In this document: positions 55,937 to 64,000 of the stretch, one piece after another | How the letters are laid out: the number at the start of each line of letters is the position of its first letter | Numbering within the stretch: the stretch's first letter is position 1 | Assembly: GCF_003814705.1 (NCBI RefSeq) | Contig: NZ_RKRA01000001.1 | Coordinates: forward strand, 3,292,776 to 3,356,775 | Source of the DNA: Georgenia muralis | GTDB lineage: Bacteria > Actinomycetota > Actinomycetes > Actinomycetales > Actinomycetaceae | Length of the DNA: 64,000 nt | Direction: 5' to 3' | The notes under the pieces: model-generated | What the model was told of the DNA's origin: nothing | Database searches by the model: none | The model's input: only the letters and a program-made list of their open reading frames with translations | Made by a program: the position numbers and the translations under genes

Positions 55937-57115
55937 GTCGCGGCGCGCGGCGAACCCCGCCCGCGCCGAGACCACCTGCTCGAGCAGGTGCTGCTCGTCC
56001 AGGCGCGCACCGATGTCGTACCGGCCGGTCAGGGCCCGCTGTCGTGCGAAGGCCAGGGAGGTGGCGGTCCGCTGGAAGTCCTTCATGGCGCCGGCGGCGC
56101 CGCGCCGGGCGGCCCAGGCGCGGGCGTCGCGACGGGCGGGCATCGAGGTGAGCATCTCCACCTCGAAGGGGGCGAACCAGCCGGCCCGGGCGTACTCCCC
56201 CAGCCGCCGCGCGATGGTGCGCTGCTCCGCGCGGCGGAGCGCCAGGACGAGCAGGATCGCGACGGCGAAGAGCGGCACCTGGATGGTCCAGTACACGCTC
56301 TCGTGGACGGCCATGACGGCCGACCCGTTCCACAGGGCGTGCAGGGCGACGGCGCCGGCCCACCCGAGCGGGGCGAGCCACACCCACGAGCCGCGGCTGC
56401 GGGTACGGCTGGCCAGGCCCAGCGCCAGCCCGGTACAGGCCGTGAAGGTGACGTGGGCGAAGGGGCCCTGGATCGCCCGGGCGAAGAAGACCTGCCCGAG
56501 CGCCTGCTCGTACTGGACGAAGTAGAGGATGTTCTCGGTGAAGGCGAACCCGGCGGCCACGACCGACCCGTAGACGATGCCGTCCACCGGGCCGTCGAAG
56601 TAGCGGCGGCGCAGCAGGAAGATGAGGAGGACGCCGACGCCCTTGGCACTCTCCTCCACCAGGGGCGCACCCACGACGGCGCCGAGGACCGAGGCGGTGG
56701 TGTCGTCGCCCGTGGTGGACAGGACCGAGAAGGTGAACAGCTCGTTGAACACGAGCGAGACCGCGGTGGAGACCCCGGCGCCCCACATCAGGGCGGTGAG
56801 CAGCAGGCTCCGTGGCTCGGGCTCCCAGCGGTCGACCCAGCGCACGGCGCCGAGGACGACCAGGAGGGGCACGAACGCCAGCGCCCCGGCCATGGCCGTG
56901 GAGGTCGCCCCGCCCACCCCCATGATGAGGGTGATCATCCAGTAGACGCCGGCCAGGCCGAGGGCGATGCCGAGGACCTCGACGACGAGCAGGGTGCGGC
57001 CCGGGGGCCGGCGCGGCGTCCAGCCACCGACCGTGGGCGGTGCGCCCGGCGCGGGGGCGATCGCCGGACGGCCTGGCCTGCCCGGCGGGATCTGCTGTGG
57101 CCCGCTCGTCGTCAT
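55934..57115 (-). CDS. PrsW-family intramembrane metalloprotease
   Basis: 393 residues. A Pro-rich cytoplasmic start, then about eight membrane helices with the family motifs in order: DRWEPEP after helix 2, VVGAPLVEESAKG (EExxK), GFAFTENILYF, QGPFAHVTFTACTG (HxxxT) and ALHALWNGSAVMA (HxxWN). These form the likely zinc site. B. subtilis PrsW starts anti-sigma-factor cleavage; no sigma/anti-sigma pair lies in this window. ATG 57113-57115 is preferred over the GTG two codons upstream because a -10 box ends six bases before it. Confidence 0.9.
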   Translation of the reverse strand: MTTSGPQQIPPGRPGRPAIAPAPGAPPTVGGWTPRRPPGRTLLVVEVLGIALGLAGVYWMITLIMGVGGATSTAMAGALAFVPLLVVLGAVRWVDRWEPEPRSLLLTALMWGAGVSTAVSLVFNELFTFSVLSTTGDDTTASVLGAVVGAPLVEESAKGVGVLLIFLLRRRYFDGPVDGIVYGSVVAAGFAFTENILYFVQYEQALGQVFFARAIQGPFAHVTFTACTGLALGLASRTRSRGSWVWLAPLGWAGAVALHALWNGSAVMAVHESVYWTIQVPLFAVAILLVLALRRAEQRTIARRLGEYARAGWFAPFEVEMLTSMPARRDARAWAARRGAAGAMKDFQRTATSLAFARQRALTGRYDIGARLDEQHLLEQVVSARAGFAARRD

Positions 57116-57121
57116 GGCCAC

Positions 57122-57127
57122 ACCCTA
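57122..57127 (-). promoter_or_regulatory. -10 box of a leaderless prsW promoter
   Basis: TAGGGT on the minus strand, six bases before the ATG. No ribosome-binding site precedes the ATG. Confidence 0.5.
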
Positions 57128-57132
57128 GGTCT

Positions 57133-57150
57133 CCGGCCCCGCAGGGCCGG
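57133..57150 (-). terminator. hairpin after the LemA-like gene
   Basis: CCGGCCC (57133-57139) and GGGCCGG (57144-57150) pair perfectly over a 4-nt loop, one base past the LemA-like stop codon. It separates the pim operon from the leaderless prsW promoter. Confidence 0.6.
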
Positions 57151-57151
57151 C

Positions 57152-57754
57152 TCAGCGCTGCGGCAGGACGTCGTCCATGTCGAAGGGCTCCGGCAGGGGC
57201 GCCCGGCCGGCGAGGTGGAAGACCCGCACGACCGGGTCGGTGCGCAGCCGCCGGACCTGCTCGACGTGGGCGTTGTGGAAGCGGCGCGCCAGCTGCAGCC
57301 GGTACCAGGCGTGCTCGAGCCGCTCGAGCGGTTCCGCGGCACGCGGGTCGGCCGCGAGCTCGGCCCGGTCGGCCGGCTCCCCCAGCACGGCCCGGAGGGT
57401 GCGGCTGAGCTCGCTCTCGACCAGACCGCGGTCGGCCGCGGCGTCCCGCGCGTCGGCGCCGGTGAGGACGTCCGCCTCCGGGAAGCCCTCGAGACCGTCG
57501 GCGACCACCCCGCCGGGGGCGGCGTCGGCGGCCCGCAGCGCCACGTCCGTCACGGCGAGGGCCTCGGCGGGGTCGAGCGCCCCGCACGCGGCCAGCTCGC
57601 TGGCCGCCGCGGCGCGGCGCGCCAGCTGGGCGTCGAGGGTGACCCGTGAGCGCAGGACGGTGCGGTGGAGCCGGTCGACGCGCGCCGCCAGGCGCAGCAG
57701 CGCCACCCCCGCCAGGACGACCAGCAGGACGCCGACGAGCACCCACTCGGTCAC
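57152..57754 (-). CDS. LemA-like membrane-anchored helical protein
   Basis: About 200 residues: an N-terminal membrane helix (about 4-24) then a coiled helical domain with RVDRLHRTVLRSRVTLDAQLARRAAAASEL and, near the end, LARRFHNAHVEQVRRLRTDP, which recall LemA (idvqlkrR, rryyNdav). In Mycobacterium the same slot (Rv2609c) is a larger membrane protein with a NUDIX domain, absent here. GTG at 57754 overlaps the pimA stop as GTGA; GTG at 57760 is an alternative with two more residues. Function unknown. Confidence 0.65.
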   Translation of the reverse strand: MTEWVLVGVLLVVLAGVALLRLAARVDRLHRTVLRSRVTLDAQLARRAAAASELAACGALDPAEALAVTDVALRAADAAPGGVVADGLEGFPEADVLTGADARDAAADRGLVESELSRTLRAVLGEPADRAELAADPRAAEPLERLEHAWYRLQLARRFHNAHVEQVRRLRTDPVVRVFHLAGRAPLPEPFDMDDVLPQR

Positions 57755-58947
57755 ACCCACGCGTCCTCACCGCCCGTCGTGGCGGCCCGCAGGCGGCCGA
57801 ACATCGTGCGCGAGCGCGGGTCCTCCCGCACGCGGGCGTGCGTGGTGGACATCGCCATCTCGTACACGGCGAGGATCTGGTCGGTGACCGTGGACCAGTC
57901 GTACCGGCGCGCCGCGACCGCCCCGCGGGCCGCCAGCTCCCGCGCGGCCGACCGGTCGGAGAGGACGTCGACGAGGGCGTGGGCGAGGCTGTCGGAGTCG
58001 CCGCGGCGGAAGAGCCGACCGTGCGCCCCGCCGTCAAGGACGGCCTGGAACGCCGGGATGTCGGAGGCGACGACGAGCGTCCCGGCGCTCATGGCCTCGA
58101 CCAGGACGATGCCGAAGCTCTCCCCGCCGGTCTGCGGTGCGACGTACGCGTCGACCGAGGCGAACAGGGCCGCCTTCTCGGCGTCGCTCACACCGCCGAG
58201 GAACTCCACGGACTCCCCCGCGGTGGCGAGCAGGGCCCGCTCGTCCTCGGCGTCGCCGCGGCCGGCGACGAGGAACCGGGCGCCCGGCACCCGCGCCAGC
58301 ACGGCCGGGACGGCGGCGGCGAGCACCGGCAGGCCCTTGCGCGGCTCGTCGAGGCGGCCGAGGAACGCCACGGTCGGACGCTCGTCGGTGCCGGTCCAGC
58401 GCGGGTCGGTCGGCGCGCCGGCGAACCGGTCGACGTAGACCCCGTTGGGGACGACGACGGCGTCACCGCCCAGGTGCTGGACGAGGGTGCGGCGGGCCTC
58501 CTCCGACACGGCGATGCGGGCGGTGAGCTTCTCGAGCATGGGGCCGACGACCGGCGAGACGGCCTGGAGCGCGCGGGAACGCTCCATGGAGCTGTGGAAG
58601 GTGCCCACGACCGGGCCGTCCGCCACCCACAGCGCGAGCATGCTCAGGGAGGGGTTCATCGGCTCGTGCAGGTGGAGCAGGTCGAAGTCGCCCTGCTGCA
58701 CCCAGCGCCGCAGCTTCGCACCCGCTACGGGCCCGAACGTCACCCGCGCGACGGAGCCGTTGTACGGGATGGGGATCGAGCCGCCGGCGGGGACGACGTA
58801 GTCGGGGACCTCGGTGTCCTCGTCGGCGGGTGCCAGGACGCTGACGACGTGGCCGCGCGTGGTGAGCTCCTCCGCGAGGTCGCGGACGTGGAACTGCACG
58901 CCCCCGGGGGCGTCGAAGGAGAACGGGCAGACGATGCCGATGCGCAT
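57751..58947 (-). CDS. pimA: phosphatidylinositol alpha-mannosyltransferase PimA
   Basis: GT4-family enzyme that adds the first mannose (2-position) to phosphatidylinositol. 398 residues: RIGIVCPFSFDAPGGVQFHVRDLAEEL, FDLLHLHEPMNPSLSMLAL, GTFHSSMERSRALQAV, VAFLGRLDEPRKGLPVL, and the nucleotide-sugar EX7E motif GGESFGIVLVEAM. Start overlaps patA stop (TGATG). Order thrS-HIT-pgsA-patA-pimA is the actinobacterial PIM operon. Confidence 0.94.
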   Translation of the reverse strand: MRIGIVCPFSFDAPGGVQFHVRDLAEELTTRGHVVSVLAPADEDTEVPDYVVPAGGSIPIPYNGSVARVTFGPVAGAKLRRWVQQGDFDLLHLHEPMNPSLSMLALWVADGPVVGTFHSSMERSRALQAVSPVVGPMLEKLTARIAVSEEARRTLVQHLGGDAVVVPNGVYVDRFAGAPTDPRWTGTDERPTVAFLGRLDEPRKGLPVLAAAVPAVLARVPGARFLVAGRGDAEDERALLATAGESVEFLGGVSDAEKAALFASVDAYVAPQTGGESFGIVLVEAMSAGTLVVASDIPAFQAVLDGGAHGRLFRRGDSDSLAHALVDVLSDRSAARELAARGAVAARRYDWSTVTDQILAVYEMAMSTTHARVREDPRSRTMFGRLRAATTGGEDAWV

Positions 58948-60008
58948 CAGCGCCCGCCTGCCGCTGGTGCGCCGTCAGCGGGTGTCTCGTTCTCGCGGCC
59001 GTCCGGGGGCGTCTCGTTCCCACGGCCGTCCGGCGGTGTGGCGGTCCCGCCGTCCGGCGTCGGCCGGGGAGCCGCCTGACGCGCGAGCCGGTCCGGGTCG
59101 AGGTCGGCGAGGAAGACCTTCTGGAGCATGTGCCACTGGTCGGGGTGCGCAGCGACGCCCGACGCCACCGCGTCCACCCAGCGCTGGGTCAGCTCCGCCA
59201 CGGAGGGCCGGGGCGCGCCGGGGGCCGAGCCCGGCCAGACCTCGACGAACTCGATGGCGATGCCCCACCCCGTGCCGGCCGCACGGCGGCGGGCGCCCCG
59301 GAGCCGCTCGTGACGGATCGTCGCCACGAACAGCGGACGCCCGGTGGCCAGGGCGAGGGCGGCCGGACCCGGGGCGAACCGGGCGCGGTGGCCGAGGAGG
59401 TCGACGTCGACGCCGGTCCGGGAGAGGTCGCGGTCCGCCAGGAGGGGGACCACGCTGGCCGAGCCGCGGGTGTGGCGCAGCAGCTCGCGGAAGGTCGAGC
59501 CGTCCTTCTCCAGCGGGATGATCGTCATTCCCAGGGAGGTCCGGAACTCGAGGAAGCCCTGGAAGATCTCCTCCGGCTCGAGGTGCTCCGCCACGGTGAC
59601 CACCGGCCCGAGGAACTTCGTCGCCCACGCGCCTGCGAGGTCCCAGTTCCCGGTGTGACCCAGCGCCAGGACCGCCGACCCCATGGTGAGGGCCTCCCGG
59701 ATCGCCCCGTCGCCGGTGGCACGCACCCGCGCCGCGAGGTCGTCCGGTCCCAGGGCGGGCAGCCGGAAGGACTCGCAGTAGTACCGCATGTACGCCCGCA
59801 TGCCGGCCAGGGACAGGCGCAGCAGCCCCGCACGCCCGACGTCGGGGCGGACGCGGGACAGGTTGCGCTCGAGCTGACGGACCCCGCCGACGCGCGCCGC
59901 CCAGGCGCCGATCGCTACGAGGTCGAACGCGGCGCGGGCGACCGGCTCCGGCAGGGCCCGCACGCCGGCGTCGGCGAGGACGAAGAGCCGGACGACGTCG
60001 AGCCTCAT
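58947..60008 (-). CDS. patA: phosphatidylinositol mannoside acyltransferase
   Basis: Acylates the mannose of PIM1/PIM2 from acyl-CoA. 353 residues: N-terminal helix, LALGHTGNWDLAGAW (catalytic HX4D) near residue 120, VVTVAEHLEPEEIFQGFLEFR, PLLADRDLSRTGV. Residues about 321-350 are a low-complexity tail with near repeats of (N)ETPPDGR. ATG 60006-60008 overlaps the pgsA stop (ATGA). Confidence 0.93.
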   Translation of the reverse strand: MRLDVVRLFVLADAGVRALPEPVARAAFDLVAIGAWAARVGGVRQLERNLSRVRPDVGRAGLLRLSLAGMRAYMRYYCESFRLPALGPDDLAARVRATGDGAIREALTMGSAVLALGHTGNWDLAGAWATKFLGPVVTVAEHLEPEEIFQGFLEFRTSLGMTIIPLEKDGSTFRELLRHTRGSASVVPLLADRDLSRTGVDVDLLGHRARFAPGPAALALATGRPLFVATIRHERLRGARRRAAGTGWGIAIEFVEVWPGSAPGAPRPSVAELTQRWVDAVASGVAAHPDQWHMLQKVFLADLDPDRLARQAAPRPTPDGGTATPPDGRGNETPPDGRENETPADGAPAAGGR

Positions 60009-60646
60009 GCGCCGCTCCGGGGCCTGGCCCCGCCCACGGCCTGGACGTAGACGGTCCGCATGCGCTGGACCACGGTGACGGCGCTGGCGACGGCGAGCAG
60101 TGCCAGCGCACCCGTCATGACGGCCGCCGGGAGCCCGAGCCCGACGAGCAGGGTGGCCACCAGGACGACGAGGAGGCGGTCCGCGCGCTCGGCGAGGCCG
60201 ACGTCGGCGGTCATGCCCAGGCCCTCGGCCCGCGCCTTGGCGTAGGGCACCACGGACCCCAGGACGAGCGCGGCCAGGGCGAACCCCGCGGTCCACGCCC
60301 GCAGCGGGCCCTCCAGGTGGGTCAGGGACCACAGCAGGACGCCCGAGAAGATCGCGGCGTCGGCGATGCGGTCCATGGTGGAGTCGAGGAACGCACCCCA
60401 CCGGCTCGCCCGGTTCAGCAGGCGGGCCATCTGACCGTCGAGGTTGTCGGCCAGCACCAGCGCGCCGAGCAGCAGGGCGCCGGACGTCAGCCGCCCGGAG
60501 GGGAGGAAGGTCAGTGCCACGGTGGTGGACAGGACCGTCCCGCCGACCGTGACGACGTCGGGACTGATCCCGCGCCTCACGAGGCCGCGGGCCGCGGGGC
60601 CGAAGACGGCGGTGGCGAAGCCCCGCCCGTTTCGCGAGAGCACCAT
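60005..60646 (-). CDS. pgsA: phosphatidylinositol-phosphate synthase (CDP-alcohol phosphatidyltransferase)
   Basis: Joins CDP-diacylglycerol and inositol phosphate. 213 residues, about six helices, with the exact CDP-alcohol motif D-N-L-D-G-Q-M-A-R, then G-AFL-D-STM-D (DX2DGX2ARX8GX3DX3D) in helix 2-3. From memory it corresponds to Mycobacterium pgsA1. ATG 60644-60646 overlaps the HIT stop by one base. Confidence 0.93.
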   Translation of the reverse strand: MVLSRNGRGFATAVFGPAARGLVRRGISPDVVTVGGTVLSTTVALTFLPSGRLTSGALLLGALVLADNLDGQMARLLNRASRWGAFLDSTMDRIADAAIFSGVLLWSLTHLEGPLRAWTAGFALAALVLGSVVPYAKARAEGLGMTADVGLAERADRLLVVLVATLLVGLGLPAAVMTGALALLAVASAVTVVQRMRTVYVQAVGGARPRSGA

Positions 60647-61200
60647 CAGCGCGCCACCGACCCCGCCCACGAGGCGGCGATGAGGTCCCGGGTCTCGCCG
60701 AGGACCTGCGGCAGGGCCTTGGTGCCGGCGATGATCGGGAAGAAGTTGGCGTCCCCGCCCCAGCGCGGCACGACGTGCTGGTGCAGGTGCCCGGCGATCC
60801 CGGCGCCGGCGGCGGGTCCTTGGTTCATCCCCAGGTTGAAACCGTGCGGGGCCGAGACGTCCCGCAGGACCCTCATCGCGGCGGCGGTGAGGGCCCCGAC
60901 CTCGTCCCGCTCGGCGTCGGTGAGCTCGGTGAGGTCCGCGACGTGACGGTACGGGCACACCAGGACGTGGCCGGGGTTGTAGGGGTAGAGGTTGAGGACG
61001 ACGTAGCCCGTCACGCCGCGGTGGACGATGAGGGACTCGGCGTCCTCGCGGCCGGGTGCCGTGCAGAACGGGCACGCCGCCTCGCCGTCGTCCTCCGGCT
61101 TGTCCTGGCCGCCCACGTAGACCATCCGGTGGGGCGTCCAGAGGCGCGCGAAGGCGTCCGGCACGCCGGCGTGGTCGCTCGCCCGCTCGGCGTCGGTCAC
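60646..61200 (-). CDS. HIT-domain hydrolase/phosphorylase (AP4A phosphorylase-like)
   Basis: 184 residues with the histidine triad [11 protein letters not shown] (HxHxH) near residue 135, a zinc-type pair CPFC at about 45 and the conserved [19 protein letters not shown]. This is the HIT protein always next to thrS in actinobacteria (Rv2613c, AP4A phosphorylase). ThrRS makes AP4A as a side product, so the pairing is suggestive. GTG start overlaps thrS stop (GTGA). Confidence 0.93.
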   Translation of the reverse strand: MTDAERASDHAGVPDAFARLWTPHRMVYVGGQDKPEDDGEAACPFCTAPGREDAESLIVHRGVTGYVVLNLYPYNPGHVLVCPYRHVADLTELTDAERDEVGALTAAAMRVLRDVSAPHGFNLGMNQGPAAGAGIAGHLHQHVVPRWGGDANFFPIIAGTKALPQVLGETRDLIAASWAGSVAR

Positions 61201-63215
61201 ACCTGCTCCCGGCTGGCGATGGCGGCGAGGATCTCCTCGATCGCCTCCGGCACGGGGACGCCGTTGCGCTGGGTGCCGTCGCGGTAGCGGAAGGACACCG
61301 CCCCCGCCTCGACGTCCTCGCCACCGGCGATGAGGACGAACGGCACCTTCTCCTTGGCGGCGTTGCGGATCTTCTTGCCGAACCGGTCGTCGGAGGCGTC
61401 GAGCTCGGTGCGCACACCTCGCGCGCGGAGCTGGTCCAGGACGCCGCGGAGGTAGTCGTCGAAGACGTCGGCGACGGGCACGCCCACCACCTGGACCGGC
61501 GCGAGCCACGCCGGGAACGCGCCCGCGTAGTGCTCGAGGAGCACGCCGAAGAAGCGCTCGATGGAGCCGAAGAGCGCCCGGTGGATCATGACCGGCCGCT
61601 GCCGCGAGCCGTCCGGGGCGGTGTACTCGAGCTCGAAGAGCTCGGGCTCGAAGAAGTCGAGCTGGATCGTCGAGAGCTGCCAGGTCCGGCCGATCGCGTC
61701 CTTGGCCTGGACGGAGATCTTGGGACCGTAGAACGCCGCACCGCCCGGGTCCGGCACCAGCTCGAGGCCCGACGCCGTCGCGACCTCCTCGAGGGTGCGG
61801 GTCGCCTCCTCCCAGGTGGCCTCGTCACCGACGGACTTCTCGGGGTCCCGGGTGGACAGCTCGAGGTAGAACTCCTCGAGCCCGTAGTCCTTGAGGAGCT
61901 CGAGGACGAACGAGAGCAGGCCGGCGAGCTCGTCCTTCATCTGCTCGCGGGTGCAGTAGATGTGGGCGTCGTCCTGCGTGAAGCCGCGCGCCCGGGTCAG
62001 TCCGTGCACGACCCCGGACTTCTCGTACCGGTAGACGCTGCCGAACTCGAACAGGCGCAGCGGGAGCTCGCGGTAGGACCGGCCGCGGGAGTTGTAGACG
62101 AGGTTGTGCATGGGGCAGTTCATGGGCTTGAGGTAGTAGTCCTGGCCCTGCTTGGTGACGTTGCCCTCGGCGTCGCGCACCTCGTCCAGGTGCATGGGCG
62201 GGTACATCCCCTCCGCGTACCACTCCAGGTGGCGGGAGGTCTCGAAGAGCTGCGCCTTGGTGATGTGCGGGGTGTTGACGAAGGAGTAGCCCGCCTCGAC
62301 GTGGCGACGGCGCGAGTACTCCTCCATCTCCATGCGGATCATGGCGCCCTTGGGGTGGAAGACGGGCAGGCCGGAGCCGATCTCGTCCGGGAAGGAGAAC
62401 AGGTCCAGCTCCGAGCCGAGCCGGCGGTGGTCACGCCGCTCGGCCTCGGCCAGGCGGTCGGTGTAGGCCCTGAGCTCGTCCTTGGACGGCCACGCCGTGC
62501 CGTAGACGCGCTGGAGCTGCGGGTTCTTCTCGCTGCCCCGCCAGTAGGCCGCCGCCGAGCGCATGAGCGCGAAGCCGTTGCCGATGAGCCTGGTCGAGGG
62601 CAGGTGGGGCCCGCGGCACAAGTCCTTCCAGGCCACCTCTCCCCCACGGCGGACGTTGTCGTAGATCGTCAGCTCGCCGCCGCCGACCTCCACCGAGGCC
62701 CCCTCGGCGACCTCGCCGGCGCCGGCCGGCCCCTTGAGCCCGATGAGCTCGAGCTTGTAGGGCTCGTCGGCCAGCTCGGCGTGCGCCTCCGCCTCGGTCA
62801 CCACACGGCGCCGGAAGGTCTGCCCCTCGCGCACGATCCGGTTCATCTGCTTCTCGAGATCCTTGAGGAGCTCGGGCGTGAAGGGCACCTCGACGTCGAA
62901 GTCGTAGTAGAAGCCGTCGGTGATCGGCGGGCCGATCCCCAGCTTGGCGTCGGGGTCGACCTGCTGGACGGCCTGGGCGAGGACGTGGGCGGCGGAGTGC
63001 CGCAGGATCGCCAGGCCGTCCGGGCTGCCGATCGTCACGGACTCCACGACGGCGCCGGCCGGCAGCGCGGCGAGCTCGGTGTCGAGGTCCCTGAGCTCGC
63101 CGTCGACCCGGAGGGCGACGACGTCGCGCCGGTCGGTGAACAGCTCGGTGCCCGTGGTGCCACCGGTGACCGTCCGCGGGGTGCCGTCGATGGTCAAAGG
63201 GTGGTCGGTACCCAC
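61197..63215 (-). CDS. thrS: threonine--tRNA ligase
   Basis: 672 residues with the full architecture: TGS domain ([11 protein letters not shown]), N2 editing domain ([20 protein letters not shown], the HxxxH zinc site, and [13 protein letters not shown]), class II core ([29 protein letters not shown] in pieces, MNCPMHN zinc ligands, [11 protein letters not shown]) and anticodon-binding domain ([16 protein letters not shown]). GTG 63213-63215 has AGGAG seven bases upstream. Operon head for HIT-pgsA-patA-pimA-LemA. Confidence 0.96.
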   Translation of the reverse strand: MGTDHPLTIDGTPRTVTGGTTGTELFTDRRDVVALRVDGELRDLDTELAALPAGAVVESVTIGSPDGLAILRHSAAHVLAQAVQQVDPDAKLGIGPPITDGFYYDFDVEVPFTPELLKDLEKQMNRIVREGQTFRRRVVTEAEAHAELADEPYKLELIGLKGPAGAGEVAEGASVEVGGGELTIYDNVRRGGEVAWKDLCRGPHLPSTRLIGNGFALMRSAAAYWRGSEKNPQLQRVYGTAWPSKDELRAYTDRLAEAERRDHRRLGSELDLFSFPDEIGSGLPVFHPKGAMIRMEMEEYSRRRHVEAGYSFVNTPHITKAQLFETSRHLEWYAEGMYPPMHLDEVRDAEGNVTKQGQDYYLKPMNCPMHNLVYNSRGRSYRELPLRLFEFGSVYRYEKSGVVHGLTRARGFTQDDAHIYCTREQMKDELAGLLSFVLELLKDYGLEEFYLELSTRDPEKSVGDEATWEEATRTLEEVATASGLELVPDPGGAAFYGPKISVQAKDAIGRTWQLSTIQLDFFEPELFELEYTAPDGSRQRPVMIHRALFGSIERFFGVLLEHYAGAFPAWLAPVQVVGVPVADVFDDYLRGVLDQLRARGVRTELDASDDRFGKKIRNAAKEKVPFVLIAGGEDVEAGAVSFRYRDGTQRNGVPVPEAIEEILAAIASREQV

Positions 63216-63475
63216 GGTGTGCTCCTGCTCGTCCTGCGGAAAAGGTCGTCTCGATCGTACCGACGCCGGGGACCTGCACGGGCGGTCGCCGCGGCGCCGT
63301 GGCGGATGCGTGCCGGCGGGGCTTGTCGGAGAGCACCGCGGTAGGGCGTGTGCCGGCGGGCCGCCTCCGGGACCTCCGTGGGCCTCTGGTGGGCCTACGT
63401 CCCGCCTCTTGCCGGGCGCGAACTCGACGGACTGGAGTCCCACGCGCGGTCTGCGCTGGAACCGAGACCAGTCTA
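63216..63475 (-). other. thrS leader region
   Basis: About 255 nt between a -10-like TAGACT (63470-63475; an imperfect CTGACC lies 15 nt before it) and the thrS start. It contains several GC-rich inverted segments such as GGACT-CC-AGTCC. No T-box or other riboswitch consensus and no Thr-rich leader peptide was found. The minus frame stays open but has no similarity. Confidence 0.4.
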
Positions 63476-63726
63476 CCGAGGAGCGGTTCGGGTCAGCGAG
63501 AATGGAGTCTGCGCCCCCTTGACCCCCAGATCAAGGCGCCCCATCCACACCCGTCCGGACCAGTACATGACCGCAGGTCGATGTTGATGACCGACGCCGG
63601 CCGACGCTCCCGAACGGCGGCGACCGATGCCTCATGGTTACATTTTCGGCTACACGCACCTCCTGCCCGAGGCCACCGTCCCCACTCGCCTGCCGTTGAA
63701 GAGAGACCTTGGCCAGCGCACACCAC
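63476..63726. other. intergenic region of lower G+C near the right edge
   Basis: About 250 bases with stop codons in most frames and an AT-richer stretch (GGTTACATTTTCGGCTAC at about 63636-63653). No coding evidence, repeat or RNA gene found. Confidence 0.4.
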
Positions 63727-63858
63727 ATGGTCGGCCGAGCCATGGCCCTGGGGAATCTCCATGTGCTCGTCGCCGAGCGTTTGCGCACGTACGCGCGGGC
63801 GAGAGCCCGCGAAGAGCGGGATGGGGCTCCGCCGCTGATTCGCACCCGCCCTGGATGA
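63727..63858 (+). CDS. possible small protein, 43 residues
   Basis: ATG at 63727 opens a frame MVGRAMALGNLHVLVAERLR that ends in TGA at 63856-63858. The middle is helical and rich in Ala, Arg and Leu. The TGA overlaps the next ATG (63855) as ATGA, the coupling pattern of this genome. No clear ribosome-binding site and too short for family assignment, so this may be chance. Confidence 0.3.
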   Translation: MVGRAMALGNLHVLVAERLRTYARARAREERDGAPPLIRTRPG

Positions 63859-64000
63859 CTGCTACCACGACCGAAACGCCGAAGTCGCCGGTACCTATGA
63901 CCGCGCCTGACTCTCGCCGCCCGGGACCACCGGGAGGCCGCCGCCGCGATCCTGGGCGCCCGGGCCAGCTGCCGCTGGCCGCCGACGACGACACTCGCGA
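63855..64000 (+). CDS. possible N-terminus of a gene running off the right edge
   Basis: From ATG 63855 the frame reads MTATTTETPKSPVPMTAPDS then Arg/Pro/Gly-rich sequence with no stop to the window end (48 codons). Such Thr/Pro/Ser-rich, disordered starts are common in actinobacterial proteins. Coupled by ATGA to the small frame before it. Identity unknown. Confidence 0.35.
   Translation, partial: MTATTTETPKSPVPMTAPDSRRPGPPGGRRRDPGRPGQLPLAADDDTR

Noticed and set aside
51888-55937. Plus-strand open frame of about 1,350 codons over ruvA to pdxS
   Set aside because: Lies exactly opposite six confident minus-strand genes; composition is that of a GC-rich antisense frame.
63216-63475. T-box riboswitch before thrS
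   Set aside because: No UGGNACC bulge, no stem I/AG-bulge features, and no specifier ACC/ACG codon in context could be identified.
63493-63994. Several minus-strand frames of 90-115 codons near the right edge
   Set aside because: They overlap one another, have no similarity, no ribosome-binding site and irregular codon use.

Overview
The window looks like a very G+C-rich actinobacterial chromosome. About three quarters of the bases appear to be G or C, GTG starts are common, and an uncapped PyrR-type pyr operon, phosphatidylinositol-mannoside genes (pgsA, patA, pimA), Rel, MltG and a PGKGP-type EF-P are present. Protein detail fits Micrococcales (Cellulomonas/Georgenia-like) best, but the genus is inference. 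Nearly all housekeeping genes lie on the minus strand. From memory their order follows the carB-pyrR / nusB-efp / aro / alaS / rpsD / aspS / hisS / relA / secDF / ruvABC / pdxST / pimA-thrS backbone shared by Mycobacterium and Streptomyces. No tRNA, rRNA, CRISPR array, insertion sequence or phage gene was seen.

Layout, left to right. 1-7.1 kb: pyrR-pyrB-pyrC-carA-carB operon (carB cut by the left edge), with a PyrR-binding hairpin directly before the pyrR ribosome-binding site. 7.2-10.8 kb: pncC, a class I aroD on the opposite strand, nusB, efp, and a two-gene unit of a SatD-like HTH protein and a small membrane protein. 11.1-17.9 kb: aro cluster with an AroK-AroB fusion followed by a second shikimate kinase, aroC, a prepilin peptidase, aroE, mltG, ruvX. 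17.9-23.7 kb: alaS, two small membrane proteins, rpsD, rarA. 23.7-31 kb: MMPL transporter, YciO, GNAT, aspS, MFS transporter. 31-38 kb: DEAD-box helicase, two dynamin-like GTPases, hisS. 38-46 kb: metallo-beta-lactamase-fold hydrolase, cation-diffusion transporter with its ArsR regulator, DUF349 protein, orphan AbiEi-like protein, relA. 46-53 kb: apt, secF, secD, yajC, ruvB, ruvA, ruvC. 53-57 kb: yebC, pdxT, NUDIX, pdxS, PrsW protease. 57-63 kb: LemA-like protein, pimA, patA, pgsA, HIT, thrS. The right edge holds a sparse region and perhaps the start of a plus-strand gene.

Genes inside operons are packed with 1-10 nt overlaps (ATGA, GTGA or TGATG), so translational coupling is the rule. In contrast, many genes that begin a transcript carry a TANNNT-like -10 box only 6-8 nt before the start codon and no ribosome-binding site, which predicts leaderless mRNAs (satD-like, rarA, relA, arsR, the MBL hydrolase, pdxT, prsW, aroKB). 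Genes on the plus strand (aroD, MMPL, MFS, deaD, DUF349, AbiEi-like) are mostly accessory insertions in the minus-strand backbone. Several intergenic gaps and linkers hold short GC-rich tandem repeats (periods 17, 21, 24 and 42 nt).

Most interesting candidates: the SatD-like/membrane pair with a promoter-spanning inverted repeat, in which the SatD-like domain resembles a class III nucleotidyl cyclase core joined to an HTH; the AroK-AroB fusion plus a second coupled kinase; the tandem dynamin-like GTPases with altered G motifs; and the repeated leaderless architecture.
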